In this document: piece by piece, positions 9,618-18,269 of the stretch
Numbering within the stretch: position 1 is the stretch's first letter
Layout of the letters: every line of letters starts with the position of its first letter
Source of the DNA: Microvirga soli
GTDB lineage: Bacteria > Pseudomonadota > Alphaproteobacteria > Rhizobiales > Beijerinckiaceae
DNA length: 64,000 nucleotides
Assembly (NCBI RefSeq): GCF_016734765.1
Contig: NZ_JAERQE010000009.1
Span: 1-64,000, forward strand
Direction: 5' to 3'
Program-made: the position numbers and the translations under genes
The notes under the pieces: generated by a model
Database searches by the model: none
What the model was told of the DNA's origin: nothing
What the model saw: only the letters and a program-made list of their open reading frames with translations

Positions 9618-10484
9618 TCAAACCCAAAATGCGATCCGTCGACGCCAATGGGCATAGACCGGCACCATGATCCCCCAACCGATAAGAGTGATCGCCAGGG
9701 TCACACCCCAGACCAGGGTGCTTGGACTCTGCCCCAGCAGTGGTGCCCGCAGTATCTCAATAAAATAATAGAACGGATTGAAATCAACGAAGACCGTGCG
9801 AAACCCGGTGGCATCCTCCGGATACCAGAGGATTGGCGTCACGAAGAATGCAAGGCGCATTGCATTCGGGACCAGTTGCCCCAGGTCGCGATAGCGGACG
9901 TTGATGAGGCCCAGCAGAAGACCGACCCAAATTCCGTTTAGCAATACGATCGCTAGGGCCGGCAGAACCAGGACGATGTTCGGGAACGGCCATACTCGGA
10001 AGAGCGCAAGGACCGCGAGATAGACGATGGAATTAAAGCCCAGAATGACAATATTCTTCCAGAGGAGCTTATAGATATACACCGTCCTCGGAACGGGGAT
10101 TTCCCGAATGGCGGCGGCATTGCTTGCGAAGGAGTCCTTGCCCTCGACCACCAGCGCCTGCAGGAAGCCCCAGATCATGTAGCCCGTGACAAGATGGGGT
10201 ATGTAGTCGGACATGGGACGTGCCATGATCCCGCCGTACAGGGTGCCGATACAAGTCGCGACGAAAGCAAGACTGAGAGTATTCCAGAAGGGTCCAATGC
10301 GCGAACGACGATGGCGCGTCTGCACATCGCGCCATCCGAGCGTCATCCACAATTCACGCCAGCGCCAGCCGTCGCGAATCTCGAGCAGCACGTCCAGCAT
10401 ATTCAGACCGACGGTTCTCAACTTCTCTTCCCTGATCCATTCTCGGTGTTGAGCGGTCAACTTGACATGCGACTGGCTATGCAT
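9618..10484 (-). CDS. wzm: Polysaccharide export ABC-2 permease (Wzm type)
   Basis: Inner-membrane channel partner of the ATPase. Of 288 residues, the first 55 are cytosolic and contain the family motif WRDVQTRHRRSRIGPFW, followed by six hydrophobic segments (TLSLAFVATCIGTLYGGI, LVTGYMIWGFLQALVV, NIVILGFNSIVYLAVLAL, IVLVLPALAIVLLNGIW, LAFFVTPILWY, LVWGVTLAITLIGWGI). NPFYYFIEILRAPLLG is the typical ABC-2 C-terminal signature. Translation is probably tied to that of the ATPase gene downstream. Confidence 0.92.
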   Translation of the reverse strand: MHSQSHVKLTAQHREWIREEKLRTVGLNMLDVLLEIRDGWRWRELWMTLGWRDVQTRHRRSRIGPFWNTLSLAFVATCIGTLYGGIMARPMSDYIPHLVTGYMIWGFLQALVVEGKDSFASNAAAIREIPVPRTVYIYKLLWKNIVILGFNSIVYLAVLALFRVWPFPNIVLVLPALAIVLLNGIWVGLLLGLINVRYRDLGQLVPNAMRLAFFVTPILWYPEDATGFRTVFVDFNPFYYFIEILRAPLLGQSPSTLVWGVTLAITLIGWGIMVPVYAHWRRRIAFWV

Positions 10485-10545
10485 GACGGCTGAATTCTGA
10501 TGTCACAAGACACCAACCGACAGCCTATACAAGACGACGGCAGGC

Positions 10546-11853
10546 TTATGCCTTCACCACGTTACTGCGCTTGCCGAGATACCGCCCACGCGTATCGACG
10601 ATAAGCCTCGCATGCCTTTCGATGGTCTCGTAATCAAACTTGTCATGGTCCGTGGCCAGAAGCACCAGGTCGTAGTCGGCCAGCGTCTCCGGGGTCAGGT
10701 CCACGCTTTGAAGATCGAACGAGTAGCGGCGCATCTTCGGAAAGCTCGGCACGTGCGGATCGCTGTAGTCAATCTGCGCACCCTTTTCCTGGAGAAGACT
10801 CATCAGCTCGACAGAAGGCGATTCCCGCATGTCGTCGACATTCTTCTTGTAGGCGATGCCGAGCACAAGAATCTTGCTGCCACGGATCGGCTTCTCTCGC
10901 TCGTTTAAAGCATCGGCGATCTTCTCCACGACCCATTCAGGCATCGTGCTATTGATCTCGCCGGCGAGCTCGATGAAACGTGTATGGAGGCCATACTCGC
11001 GCGCCTTCCAGGTGAGGTAGAACGGATCGATGGGAATGCAGTGCCCGCCGAGACCGGGGCCTGGATAATAAGGGACGAAGCCGAACGGCTTGGTTGCGGC
11101 TGCCCGGATGACTTCGTGAATGTCGATGCCCATCCGGTCCGCGATGATCTTCATCTCGTTGACGAGGCCGATGTTGACGGCGCGGTGAATGTTCTCAAGG
11201 AGCTTCGTCAACTCAGCAGCCTGCGTGGAACTGACGGGCACCACCGTGTTGATCACCTGCCCGTAGAGGGCAAGGCCTACTTCAAGGCAGGATGGCGTGC
11301 TGCCGCCGCAGACCTTCGGAATCGTATGGGTAGTGAACTTCGCGTTGCCGGGGTCCTCACGTTCCGGCGAGAAGACGAGGAACGCATCCTCGCCAATCTT
11401 GAAGCCAGCCTTCTCCAGGCGTGGCCGCAGCTCCTCCTCGGTCGTGCCGGGATAGGTGGTGCTCTCCAGGGACATGACCTGCCCCCCCCGCATATGCGGC
11501 ACGAGAGCATCCACCGTGTTCAGCACGAAGCTGAGGTCCGGCTCGCGGTACTTGTTCAGAGGGGTCGGCACGCACAGGATCAAGGCATCCACATCGCGAG
11601 CGCGGGTGAGATCGGCAGTCGGCTCGAACCCGCTCTTGATGGCCTTCGCGATGCCCTCGGAGGCAATATGCTCGATATAGGTCTCACCCCGCATGAGGGT
11701 GTCGACTTTCTCCTGGTCGATATCGAAGCCGACGACCCTATAACCGACTTCCGAATAACGGAGGGAAAGCGGCAGACCGACATAGCCCAAGCCGACGATA
11801 CCGATCACAGCGGTTTTATCGTTCAGTTTTTTCAGCAACGTGTCTTTGTGCAT
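10546..11853 (-). CDS. wbpA: UDP-N-acetylhexosamine 6-dehydrogenase (WbpA type)
   Basis: NAD-dependent oxidation of a UDP-HexNAc to the uronic acid. ATG 11853 ([10 protein letters not shown]) is chosen over an upstream in-frame start because it gives 435 residues, the usual length. The Rossmann motif [13 protein letters not shown] is near residue 16, and the catalytic cysteine sits in [14 protein letters not shown]. The long [16 protein letters not shown] helix and the final sugar-nucleotide-binding domain are intact. UDP-GlcNAc is the likeliest substrate by resemblance to WbpA; UDP-GalNAc (TviB-like) is possible. The product would feed the glycan exported by Wzt/Wzm. Confidence 0.85.
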   Translation of the reverse strand: MHKDTLLKKLNDKTAVIGIVGLGYVGLPLSLRYSEVGYRVVGFDIDQEKVDTLMRGETYIEHIASEGIAKAIKSGFEPTADLTRARDVDALILCVPTPLNKYREPDLSFVLNTVDALVPHMRGGQVMSLESTTYPGTTEEELRPRLEKAGFKIGEDAFLVFSPEREDPGNAKFTTHTIPKVCGGSTPSCLEVGLALYGQVINTVVPVSSTQAAELTKLLENIHRAVNIGLVNEMKIIADRMGIDIHEVIRAAATKPFGFVPYYPGPGLGGHCIPIDPFYLTWKAREYGLHTRFIELAGEINSTMPEWVVEKIADALNEREKPIRGSKILVLGIAYKKNVDDMRESPSVELMSLLQEKGAQIDYSDPHVPSFPKMRRYSFDLQSVDLTPETLADYDLVLLATDHDKFDYETIERHARLIVDTRGRYLGKRSNVVKA

Positions 11854-12128
11854 CGGGCATCTCGGCTTCAAGCTCGTAGGGTGGAGCGGTCCTTCTATAA
11901 GGGCATTGACCCAGACCGCATACCTCCAGAAGGCGCCATAGTGCCGCGCCTGCCGAAAGGGAAGCTTCCTCCGACCCACAAGCCTGACCGGAGCACTTCG
12001 GCGCCGCTATACCGCTTTGGCCCATCCCCAGCAACCCTAACCCGAAATCCGGCTTGGCCTTCTTAGCCCTCGCTTGCCGCGCCCAGGGGATCTCTTTACT
12101 AGGACGGCTCGGACCCCGGAGACCAGGG

Positions 12129-13022
12129 ATGCATGTCTTAGCTGTCGCAGTAACGTACAATCCCAATATCGACCTGCTGACCCAGGTGCTGGCATCCGTT
12201 GCTCCGCAAGTCCAAGACTTGGTCGTGGTCGATAATGCCTCGGCAAATGCCGAGGAGGTGAGGCGCCTGACTTCAGACGCATCTGCGCAATTCATTGATA
12301 ATACTTATAATCTAGGCATCGCTGCAGCACAGAATCAAGGCATTGCTCTAGCCCGGAACGGAGATTTTACCCATGTCCTGCTTCTCGACCAGGATACAGT
12401 TCTCGCGCCCGGGATGGTCGCGGATCTGGCGGAGAACCTGAAAGCGCTTGAAGCCGGCCAAGGCGGTGTGGCGGCCATCGGACCAGCCTATTACGAGCTT
12501 AACAGCCAACGACAGACAAAAGCCTATCGGGCCAAGGGCCTTCGTTTATCGCGGATCTCCTTAGCGAGCGAGTCTCGTCCCGTGGCAAGCGATTTCATCA
12601 TCGCCTCCGGGTCTCTGATCCCCTTGACCGTCCTGGAAAAAGTCGGCGGGTTCAGAGAGGACCTCTTCATTGACCTCGTCGATGTTGAATGGTGCTTCAG
12701 GGCGCGCGTGGCAGGATACCGGAGCTACCTGTCCCCTACCGCAAGAGTGGAGCACCGATTGGGAAGTGGGACGGTCAAGCTTGGACCCCGCCAGGTTGCC
12801 GTCCATGTTCCGATACGGAACTATTACTGGGTCAGGAACGCTCTCTGGCTCGCCCGCCAATCCTATACGCCCCCGGCCTGGCGGCTTTACTACATCAGCC
12901 GCTGCTTGGCCTTTCTTGGAACCTATACGGCCCTTGCTGACAAAAAGGCACAGAGGCTGGGTCTGATGACCCGCGGACTCCGCGACGGACTGACAGGCCG
13001 CCTCGGACCCCTCGACCCCTAA
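12129..13022 (+). CDS. Family 2 glycosyltransferase, rhamnosyltransferase-like
   Basis: GT2 protein of 297 residues that resembles the RfbF/WbbL rhamnosyltransferases: VLAVAVTYNPNID at the start, VVVDNAS near 34, the DxD-type motif LLLDQDT near 84 and FIDLVDVEWCFRA in the acceptor region. ATG 12129 places the first beta strand at the N-terminus; an earlier start would add about 25 unlike residues. It is the only plus-strand gene among minus-strand neighbours, is divergent from the UDP-sugar dehydrogenase (275-base gap) and convergent with the phosphohexomutase 9 bases away. Use of dTDP-rhamnose fits the rfb genes but is inference. Confidence 0.82.
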   Translation: MHVLAVAVTYNPNIDLLTQVLASVAPQVQDLVVVDNASANAEEVRRLTSDASAQFIDNTYNLGIAAAQNQGIALARNGDFTHVLLLDQDTVLAPGMVADLAENLKALEAGQGGVAAIGPAYYELNSQRQTKAYRAKGLRLSRISLASESRPVASDFIIASGSLIPLTVLEKVGGFREDLFIDLVDVEWCFRARVAGYRSYLSPTARVEHRLGSGTVKLGPRQVAVHVPIRNYYWVRNALWLARQSYTPPAWRLYYISRCLAFLGTYTALADKKAQRLGLMTRGLRDGLTGRLGPLDP

Positions 13023-13031
13023 AGCTGAAGC

Positions 13032-14489
13032 TTAGCCCACCTGCCGTTCGGCTTGGGCCAATCCCCATTCCAGAAGGGTCTCGGTACGCTCCTGCGTCTC
13101 CGCCTCGACATAGACGCGCAATTCCGGGGCATTGCCCGAGGCGCGGAAATGAATGACCTCGCCATTGTTGGCCGTCAGACGCACGCCGTCCTGCCCGTCG
13201 AGTGCCGCAACACCGCCCAGTGATCCCGTCAGGTCCTCTCGGAAAGTCTGATCCTGCTCAAGCCGCTTCAGGAAAGCGGCACTCCTCTCGCTCGGCACAT
13301 TCTTAAGGCGATTGCTCGCCGCAGCCTTAAAGGCGAAATCGGCCCCAATCTCCGCAAGTGCCCTTCCCTGCTCCTTGGCCTCACCAAGTGCACACAAGAT
13401 CGGTAGCATGGCATCCCGGGTCGGAAGGGCTGCAAGTCTGCGCTCCTCCCGAACGATGTCAGAGCCGAGGAGAACGCCGCCGTTTGCCTCAAACCCGACG
13501 ACAGCCTCCGCCCCGGCACGGGCAGCCTCCGTCATCCCCTCGATGACGTAAGGTGATCCGACTCGGGTGCGAATCACCTGTTCAAAGGCGCCGGCAGCCT
13601 CCAGAGCGGAGTTTGAGGTCACAGGCGTGACAATCGCGTCTGCGCCCAGATACCGGGCCGTGATCGCGCCGACCAGATCGCCGCGCAGGAAGGAACCGGC
13701 CGCATCAGAAATCAGAGGACGGTCCGCGTCTCCATCAGTGGACACGATGGCATCGAGCCGCTGCTCGCCTGCCCATTGCCGGGCCAGCACCTCATCCTCC
13801 TCGCGCAGAGCCTCGGTGTCGACCGGAATGAAGCTCGTGGCGCGGCCCAGCGGCACCGCCCGCGCCCCCAGGCTCTCAAGCATCTGGACGATCACGTCCC
13901 GGGCTACGGAGGAGTGCTGGTATACGCCCACCGTCAGCCCCGAGAGAGCCCCTGCTCCGAAAAAGTCTCGGTAGCGATTCTGGTAGGCTGCGATGAGGTC
14001 GACATCAGGAGTCGGCGCCTGAAACCCGCGAGCACCCTCTGGGACGGATGTGATTCTCAGACCGGCATGCCAATCCAGAATGGCGGCTTCATCCTTTTTG
14101 TCGATCTCGCCTTCTGCCCGGTAGAACTTCAGCCCGTTGCGATCCTCAGGGATGTGGCTGCCGGTGACCATGATCGCCGGGATGCTAGAGCGCATGCCGT
14201 GGTAGGCGAGCGCAGGCGTCGGAAGGGCTCCGCAATCGAGCGGCGTGAGGCCGGCATCCTTCAGGGCGGCACAACAGAGCCGAGCGATGCTGGGGCTGCT
14301 CTCCCGCAGGTCCCGCCCGACCAGAACCCGGTATCCGGAGGCTGCGGCAGAGCCGTCTTCCTTCAAGATCTCGGCGAAGGCGCGGGTGTAGGCGAAGGCA
14401 GGCACGCCGTCCAACTCCACCACAAGGCCTCGCAGGCCGCTCGTCCCGAACTTCAGGGAAGAGGAGATCGCTGTCGGAATGAAGTCCAT
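13032..14489 (-). CDS. Phosphomannomutase/phosphoglucomutase
   Basis: Alpha-D-phosphohexomutase interconverting hexose 6- and 1-phosphates, supplying sugar-1-phosphate for nucleotide-sugar synthesis. ATG 14489 (MDFIPTAISSSLKFGTSGLRG) gives 485 residues. The phosphoserine loop is TGSHIPEDRNGLKFY (usually TASHNP), the magnesium loop is DGDADRPLI and the sugar-specificity loop reads GFEANGGVLL rather than the common GExSGH. The C-terminal phosphate-binding loop RASGNAPELRVY is present. The altered specificity loop means the preferred hexose cannot be read from sequence. It closes the polysaccharide locus. Confidence 0.88.
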   Translation of the reverse strand: MDFIPTAISSSLKFGTSGLRGLVVELDGVPAFAYTRAFAEILKEDGSAAASGYRVLVGRDLRESSPSIARLCCAALKDAGLTPLDCGALPTPALAYHGMRSSIPAIMVTGSHIPEDRNGLKFYRAEGEIDKKDEAAILDWHAGLRITSVPEGARGFQAPTPDVDLIAAYQNRYRDFFGAGALSGLTVGVYQHSSVARDVIVQMLESLGARAVPLGRATSFIPVDTEALREEDEVLARQWAGEQRLDAIVSTDGDADRPLISDAAGSFLRGDLVGAITARYLGADAIVTPVTSNSALEAAGAFEQVIRTRVGSPYVIEGMTEAARAGAEAVVGFEANGGVLLGSDIVREERRLAALPTRDAMLPILCALGEAKEQGRALAEIGADFAFKAAASNRLKNVPSERSAAFLKRLEQDQTFREDLTGSLGGVAALDGQDGVRLTANNGEVIHFRASGNAPELRVYVEAETQERTETLLEWGLAQAERQVG

Positions 14490-14661
14490 GCCAAATGCCT
14501 TTGCGTTTTCTTCCGCGCCTTGCCGTCTCACGGACGAGTTCTCGCAGGAAGACCATGTTGGCATGAGTGTCGGCTCACTAGACCTGAAGTCAACGCATCC
14601 ACACGGCGCACGCAGGTCACCCTCATGAGGTGGCTGTCAATTTGGATTACCACAAAAGGCT

Positions 14662-15672
14662 TCATCGTATGGCGGAGATCGGCTCCCATGCCGCAGTTTC
14701 CGCGGATCGCCGGATAGCATCCAGGATTCGCATATTCATGAGCGCATCCTCCAAACCATAGGCGAGCGCCCCCTCCCCCCGGATGGCGCGACTGAAGGCA
14801 GCGCCCTGCTGCGCATACTGGTCGATCACCGGGAAATCGATGGCTTTCGCCGACAATCCCCCGTGTGCGCTGCCGTCATCCACGAAGATCCGTGTCCGCC
14901 TGTCCGGAGGGGCGTTGAAGGGGATTTCGATCTCGATGCGCCCTCTGGTGCCAAGCAGCTGGATCCGCTGGAAGGGCACGGACTGCGTCAAGACAGTGAA
15001 GGTCAGCTGCCGGCCATTGCCGAAGTCCAGAAGAGCGCTTGTAGTGCGGTCCACGCCATAGGTCGGATCACGATCCACGAGCGCAATCGTGCGGGTCGGC
15101 TCGGCGTCGAAGAAATAACGACCGGCCACGACCGCATAGCAGCCGATGTCGAGGAGCCCTCCCCCGCCGATGTCCGGCCTGTTGCGGATGTTGTCCGGCT
15201 CGACGTTGAAGTAGGAGAAGATGACCTGGATGGACCACAGGTCCCCGATGCCCTCGGATCGAATGATCTCGCGGGCGCGCTGCCATTGCGGATGGTGACG
15301 CACCATGAAGGCCTCGGCGATCAGCACCTGCGATGAGGCCTGCCTCAACTGCTCCGCCTCATCGGCCGTGATGGCGATTGGCTTCTCGCACAGCACGTGC
15401 TTTCTGGCGGCAGCCGCCGCCAGGGTCATCGGAACGTGCAGATGGTTGGGCAATGGATTGTAGATCGCCTCGATGTCGGGATCAGCCAGCAGCGCCTCGT
15501 AAGAGCCATATGCCTTCACGATTCCGAGTTCCGATGACATCTTTCGCGCGGCTTCCTCGTTTCGCGAGGCGACGGCAACCACGTGGCAGAGCGGGCTCTT
15601 CATCATGCCGGGAACGACTTTCGTCCGGCCGATTTTGGCCGTGCTCAGGATACCCCAACGGACCGGCTGCAT
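14662..15672 (-). CDS. Gfo/Idh/MocA-family oxidoreductase
   Basis: NAD(P)-dependent sugar or polyol dehydrogenase of 336 residues. ATG 15672 (MQPVRWGILSTAKIG) is chosen because it begins at the Rossmann strand. ILSTAKIGRTKV is a variant of the GxGxxG loop, and the conserved ALCEKP-type motif appears as HVLCEKPIAI near 95. The C-terminal beta-sheet domain follows (GGGLLDIGCYAV near 175). It starts 45 bases after the LacI regulator on the same strand, so the two are probably one transcript, divergent from the ABC transporter operon. A role in oxidising the imported sugar or its product is inferred. Confidence 0.87.
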   Translation of the reverse strand: MQPVRWGILSTAKIGRTKVVPGMMKSPLCHVVAVASRNEEAARKMSSELGIVKAYGSYEALLADPDIEAIYNPLPNHLHVPMTLAAAAARKHVLCEKPIAITADEAEQLRQASSQVLIAEAFMVRHHPQWQRAREIIRSEGIGDLWSIQVIFSYFNVEPDNIRNRPDIGGGGLLDIGCYAVVAGRYFFDAEPTRTIALVDRDPTYGVDRTTSALLDFGNGRQLTFTVLTQSVPFQRIQLLGTRGRIEIEIPFNAPPDRRTRIFVDDGSAHGGLSAKAIDFPVIDQYAQQGAAFSRAIRGEGALAYGLEDALMNMRILDAIRRSAETAAWEPISAIR

Positions 15673-15717
15673 GGCTCTCTCCTCAGGTTCTGTCAGTTTC
15701 AATTGGATTGGGTGTTT

Positions 15718-16788
15718 TCAAACCGTCGAGCGCCGAAGGGATTGATAGTCCTTGTGCAGAACAGGCCCTGTCGTTTCGCGCTCCAGAAGCATCACGGGCA
15801 ACCGAACGCTCCAGTCTTCGGGTTTCATCTGGTTGTGCATCAGCTTCAGGAGAACGTCGGCCCCGACACACCCCAGTTCGTGCAGTGGCTGCCGACACGT
15901 GGTCAGGGTGGGCTCCGTGTAATCCGCATATTCGATGCCGTCGAAGCCGATGACCGATACATCCTGCGGAACCCGGACTCGTTTCGCGCGAACGCTCTTG
16001 ATGAAGCCGATCGCGCTCTCGTCACAGGCCGCGAAAATCCCGGTGGGGCGATCCCTCATCTGCAGGAATGACTCGGCCGCCGACACACCCGTGGAGAAGA
16101 CGAATGGTCCTTCCCAGCGCACGAAGTCGTTCTGGCTGAAGCCGGCTGCTGCAATCCCCTCCTGAAAGCCGGCGAAGCGCTCGACCTCGATGATGGAGCT
16201 GAGCGTGCCTGAGATATAGCCGAACCTGCGGTGTCCGAGGCGCGCGAGGTATTCCACCGCCTGCCGGGTGGCCTCACGGTCCTGAACGACGACGTGGGGG
16301 ATGCCCTCTTCAGGAATGGCCGCGCACATGGCAACGATGGGAAGGCCTGAATCCCGCATACTGCGGGTGCCGTTTTGCGGAATGTATCCCGTCAGCAGGA
16401 GAATGCCGTCCACCTGGCGCGACAAGGCAAGGTCGACATAGCGGGCCTCGCGCTCCCTGCGGTTGTCCAGATTGCCGATGATGATGCCGTATCCCGATTG
16501 GGTCAGCTCATCGTCGACGCCGCGGAGAATCTCAGCGAAGACCGGATTGGTGAGCCTTGGGGCAATCACCAGCACGTTCATGGTGCGGCGGGTGCGCAGC
16601 TTCTGCGCCGTGCTGTTCGGGATGTATCCGCTGCGCTTGACCGCCTCCATCACGAGGTCGTGAGTTTTCTGGCGCACTTTGTCCGGATCGGACAGGACAC
16701 GACTGACGGTTGCCGTTGAGACTCCTGCAAGTTGAGCGACGTCGGCGATGCGTATCTCCTTCACCGCCCGCCATCTTTTCCGGCTCAT
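15718..16788 (-). CDS. LacI-family transcriptional regulator
   Basis: 356 residues: an N-terminal helix-turn-helix (IRIADVAQLAGVSTATVSRV, residues about 12-32), the hinge helix region YIPNSTAQKLRTRRT and a periplasmic-binding-protein-like effector domain from about residue 68 (NVLVIAPRLTNPVFAEI). ATG 16788 has a strong GGAGGT ribosome site. It is divergent from the sugar ABC operon with a 158-base gap that holds a perfect palindrome at 16902-16915. It is most likely a local repressor released by the imported sugar or a metabolite of it. Confidence 0.93.
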   Translation of the reverse strand: MSRKRWRAVKEIRIADVAQLAGVSTATVSRVLSDPDKVRQKTHDLVMEAVKRSGYIPNSTAQKLRTRRTMNVLVIAPRLTNPVFAEILRGVDDELTQSGYGIIIGNLDNRREREARYVDLALSRQVDGILLLTGYIPQNGTRSMRDSGLPIVAMCAAIPEEGIPHVVVQDREATRQAVEYLARLGHRRFGYISGTLSSIIEVERFAGFQEGIAAAGFSQNDFVRWEGPFVFSTGVSAAESFLQMRDRPTGIFAACDESAIGFIKSVRAKRVRVPQDVSVIGFDGIEYADYTEPTLTTCRQPLHELGCVGADVLLKLMHNQMKPEDWSVRLPVMLLERETTGPVLHKDYQSLRRSTV

Positions 16789-16861
16789 GCAGGTTACCTC
16801 CCGGCTTCAGACAAGATACGTTACCCTCTTTCAGGGTATACAACTTACGTCAACTTGTGTC

Positions 16862-16895
16862 TTGACTAATCTCAAAAGCACCTACAACCTATATC
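16862..16895 (+). promoter_or_regulatory. Possible promoter of the sugar ABC operon
   Basis: TTGACT at 16862-16867 resembles a -35 element. Downstream are TACAAC (spacer 15) and TATATC (spacer 22), neither at ideal distance. The operator palindrome follows within 7 bases, so a repressor bound there would block initiation. This is a weak call made from position and composition. Confidence 0.3.
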
Positions 16896-16901
16896 ACAAG
16901 A

Positions 16902-16915
16902 TGTAATCGATTACA
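16902..16915. promoter_or_regulatory. LacI-type operator palindrome
   Basis: TGTAATCGATTACA is a perfect 14-base inverted repeat with the central CG typical of LacI-family operators. It sits 31 bases before the binding-protein start codon and 113 bases before the lacI-type start, in the divergent promoter region. Binding by the adjacent regulator is inferred from symmetry and position. Confidence 0.72.
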
Positions 16916-16946
16916 AAAATCGATAAAACGCTTCTGGGAGGAAGCC

Positions 16947-18188
16947 ATGAGCATGAAGACACGCGTTTCCGCGTATACCCTTTCTGTTGCCCTGATCTGG
17001 AGTTCCGGCGCGCTCGCGCAGCAGAAGGCGGAAGTCCTCCATTGGTGGACGTCCGCCGGTGAGTCTGCATCCGTGAAGGTCTTCGCGGATCAGTTCACCA
17101 AGGCCGGCGGCACCTGGGTCGACAACGCCATAGCGGGCGGCGCAAATGCCCGGACGGCCGGCATCAACCGCATGGTGGGCGGCAATCCCCCGACCATGAT
17201 GCAGTTCAACACCGGCAAGCAGTTCGACGAACTGGTCAGCAACGATCTGGTGCGCGACGTCGATGCACAGGCCAAAGCCGGTAAATGGCGCGACATCATG
17301 CCCAAGCCGATCGTCGATGCTTCGGTCCGCAACGGGAAGTTCTACGCCGTTCCCGTCAACATTCACGGCCAGAACTGGCTCTTCTACAACACCAAGGTCT
17401 TTGCCGACGCCGGCCTTCAGCCTCCGAAGACCTTCCCCGAGTTGATCGAATCCGGTGAAAAGCTCAAGGCCAAGGGTATTATTCCGATTGCCCTCGGCGG
17501 CCAGCCGAACTGGGAGCACAACCTCTTCCGGGCGGTCGTCGTCGGCCATGGCGGCGCCGACATGTTCCGCCAGCTCTACGGCACCCGCAAACCCGACATG
17601 TTGAAGAACCCAAAGTTCAAGGAAACCGTAGAGATCTTCGGCAAGCTGCGCGGCCTCGTCGATCCTGGGAGCCCGGGCCGCAACTGGAACGACGCCACGG
17701 CCCTCGTCATCACCAACAAGGCCGCCATGCACTTCAACGGCGACTGGGCCAAGGGTGAGTTCACCGCCGCAGGCCAGACCGCCGGTAAGGAATATGGCTG
17801 CACCCTCGTAGGTGAAGGCGGCGGCAAGCTCGTGATCGGCGGCGACGTATTCGTCTTGCCTGCTACCAAGGACAAGGCAGCCCTAGTCACACAGGACAAG
17901 CTGGTGGAAGTCCTGCTCGATCCCACCAGCCAGCTGGAGTTCAACAAGAAGAAGGGCTCCATTCCCGCTCGCCTGGACGTGGACGTCTCTTCCATGGATG
18001 TCTGCGCCCAGCGGTCCAGCGCGGTCCTGAAGGATCCGGCTAATCAGGTGGAAGCCATGGAGCTGCTGAGCCCGCCTAACTTCTCGGGCGCCATGCAGGA
18101 CGCTGTGACCCAGTATTGGAACAACCCGAACATGACGGCGGATGCCTTCATTGAGAAGATCACCAGCGCCATGCGCGACGCAGGGTAA
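16947..18188 (+). CDS. Sugar ABC transporter substrate-binding protein
   Basis: Periplasmic family 1 solute-binding protein of 413 residues. The signal peptide runs from MSMKTRVSAYTL to SSGALAQQ, with predicted cleavage after the ALA at about residue 24. The mature start EVLHWWTSAGESASVKVF is typical of sugar-binding proteins of the MalE/MsmE class, and PVNIHGQNWLFYN and MHFNGDWAKGEF are typical internal signatures. GGGAGGAAG precedes ATG 16947. It is first gene of the transporter operon and is followed by a stem-loop that may give it a higher transcript level than the permeases. The ligand is unknown. Confidence 0.92.
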   Translation: MSMKTRVSAYTLSVALIWSSGALAQQKAEVLHWWTSAGESASVKVFADQFTKAGGTWVDNAIAGGANARTAGINRMVGGNPPTMMQFNTGKQFDELVSNDLVRDVDAQAKAGKWRDIMPKPIVDASVRNGKFYAVPVNIHGQNWLFYNTKVFADAGLQPPKTFPELIESGEKLKAKGIIPIALGGQPNWEHNLFRAVVVGHGGADMFRQLYGTRKPDMLKNPKFKETVEIFGKLRGLVDPGSPGRNWNDATALVITNKAAMHFNGDWAKGEFTAAGQTAGKEYGCTLVGEGGGKLVIGGDVFVLPATKDKAALVTQDKLVEVLLDPTSQLEFNKKKGSIPARLDVDVSSMDVCAQRSSAVLKDPANQVEAMELLSPPNFSGAMQDAVTQYWNNPNMTADAFIEKITSAMRDAG

Positions 18189-18196
18189 AAACCATC

Positions 18197-18228
18197 CGGC
18201 TCGCCCCTTATGGGGCTGGGGCGAGCCG
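18197..18228 (+). terminator. Stem-loop between binding protein and permease genes
   Basis: CGGCTCGCCCC (18197-18207) pairs perfectly with GGGGCGAGCCG (18218-18228) across a 10-base loop. There is no T-run, so it is more likely an mRNA-stabilising or partly terminating structure than a full terminator. Its place, right after the binding-protein stop codon and before the permeases, matches known REP-type elements in sugar ABC operons that raise binding-protein levels. Confidence 0.6.
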
Positions 18229-18269
18229 TTCACTCCTGACGCTCGACTTCTCTCGACTGGATCTTCCGA

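Noticed and set aside
10984-12066. 360-codon plus-strand frame
   Set aside because: Antisense to the UDP-sugar dehydrogenase gene; no domain visible.
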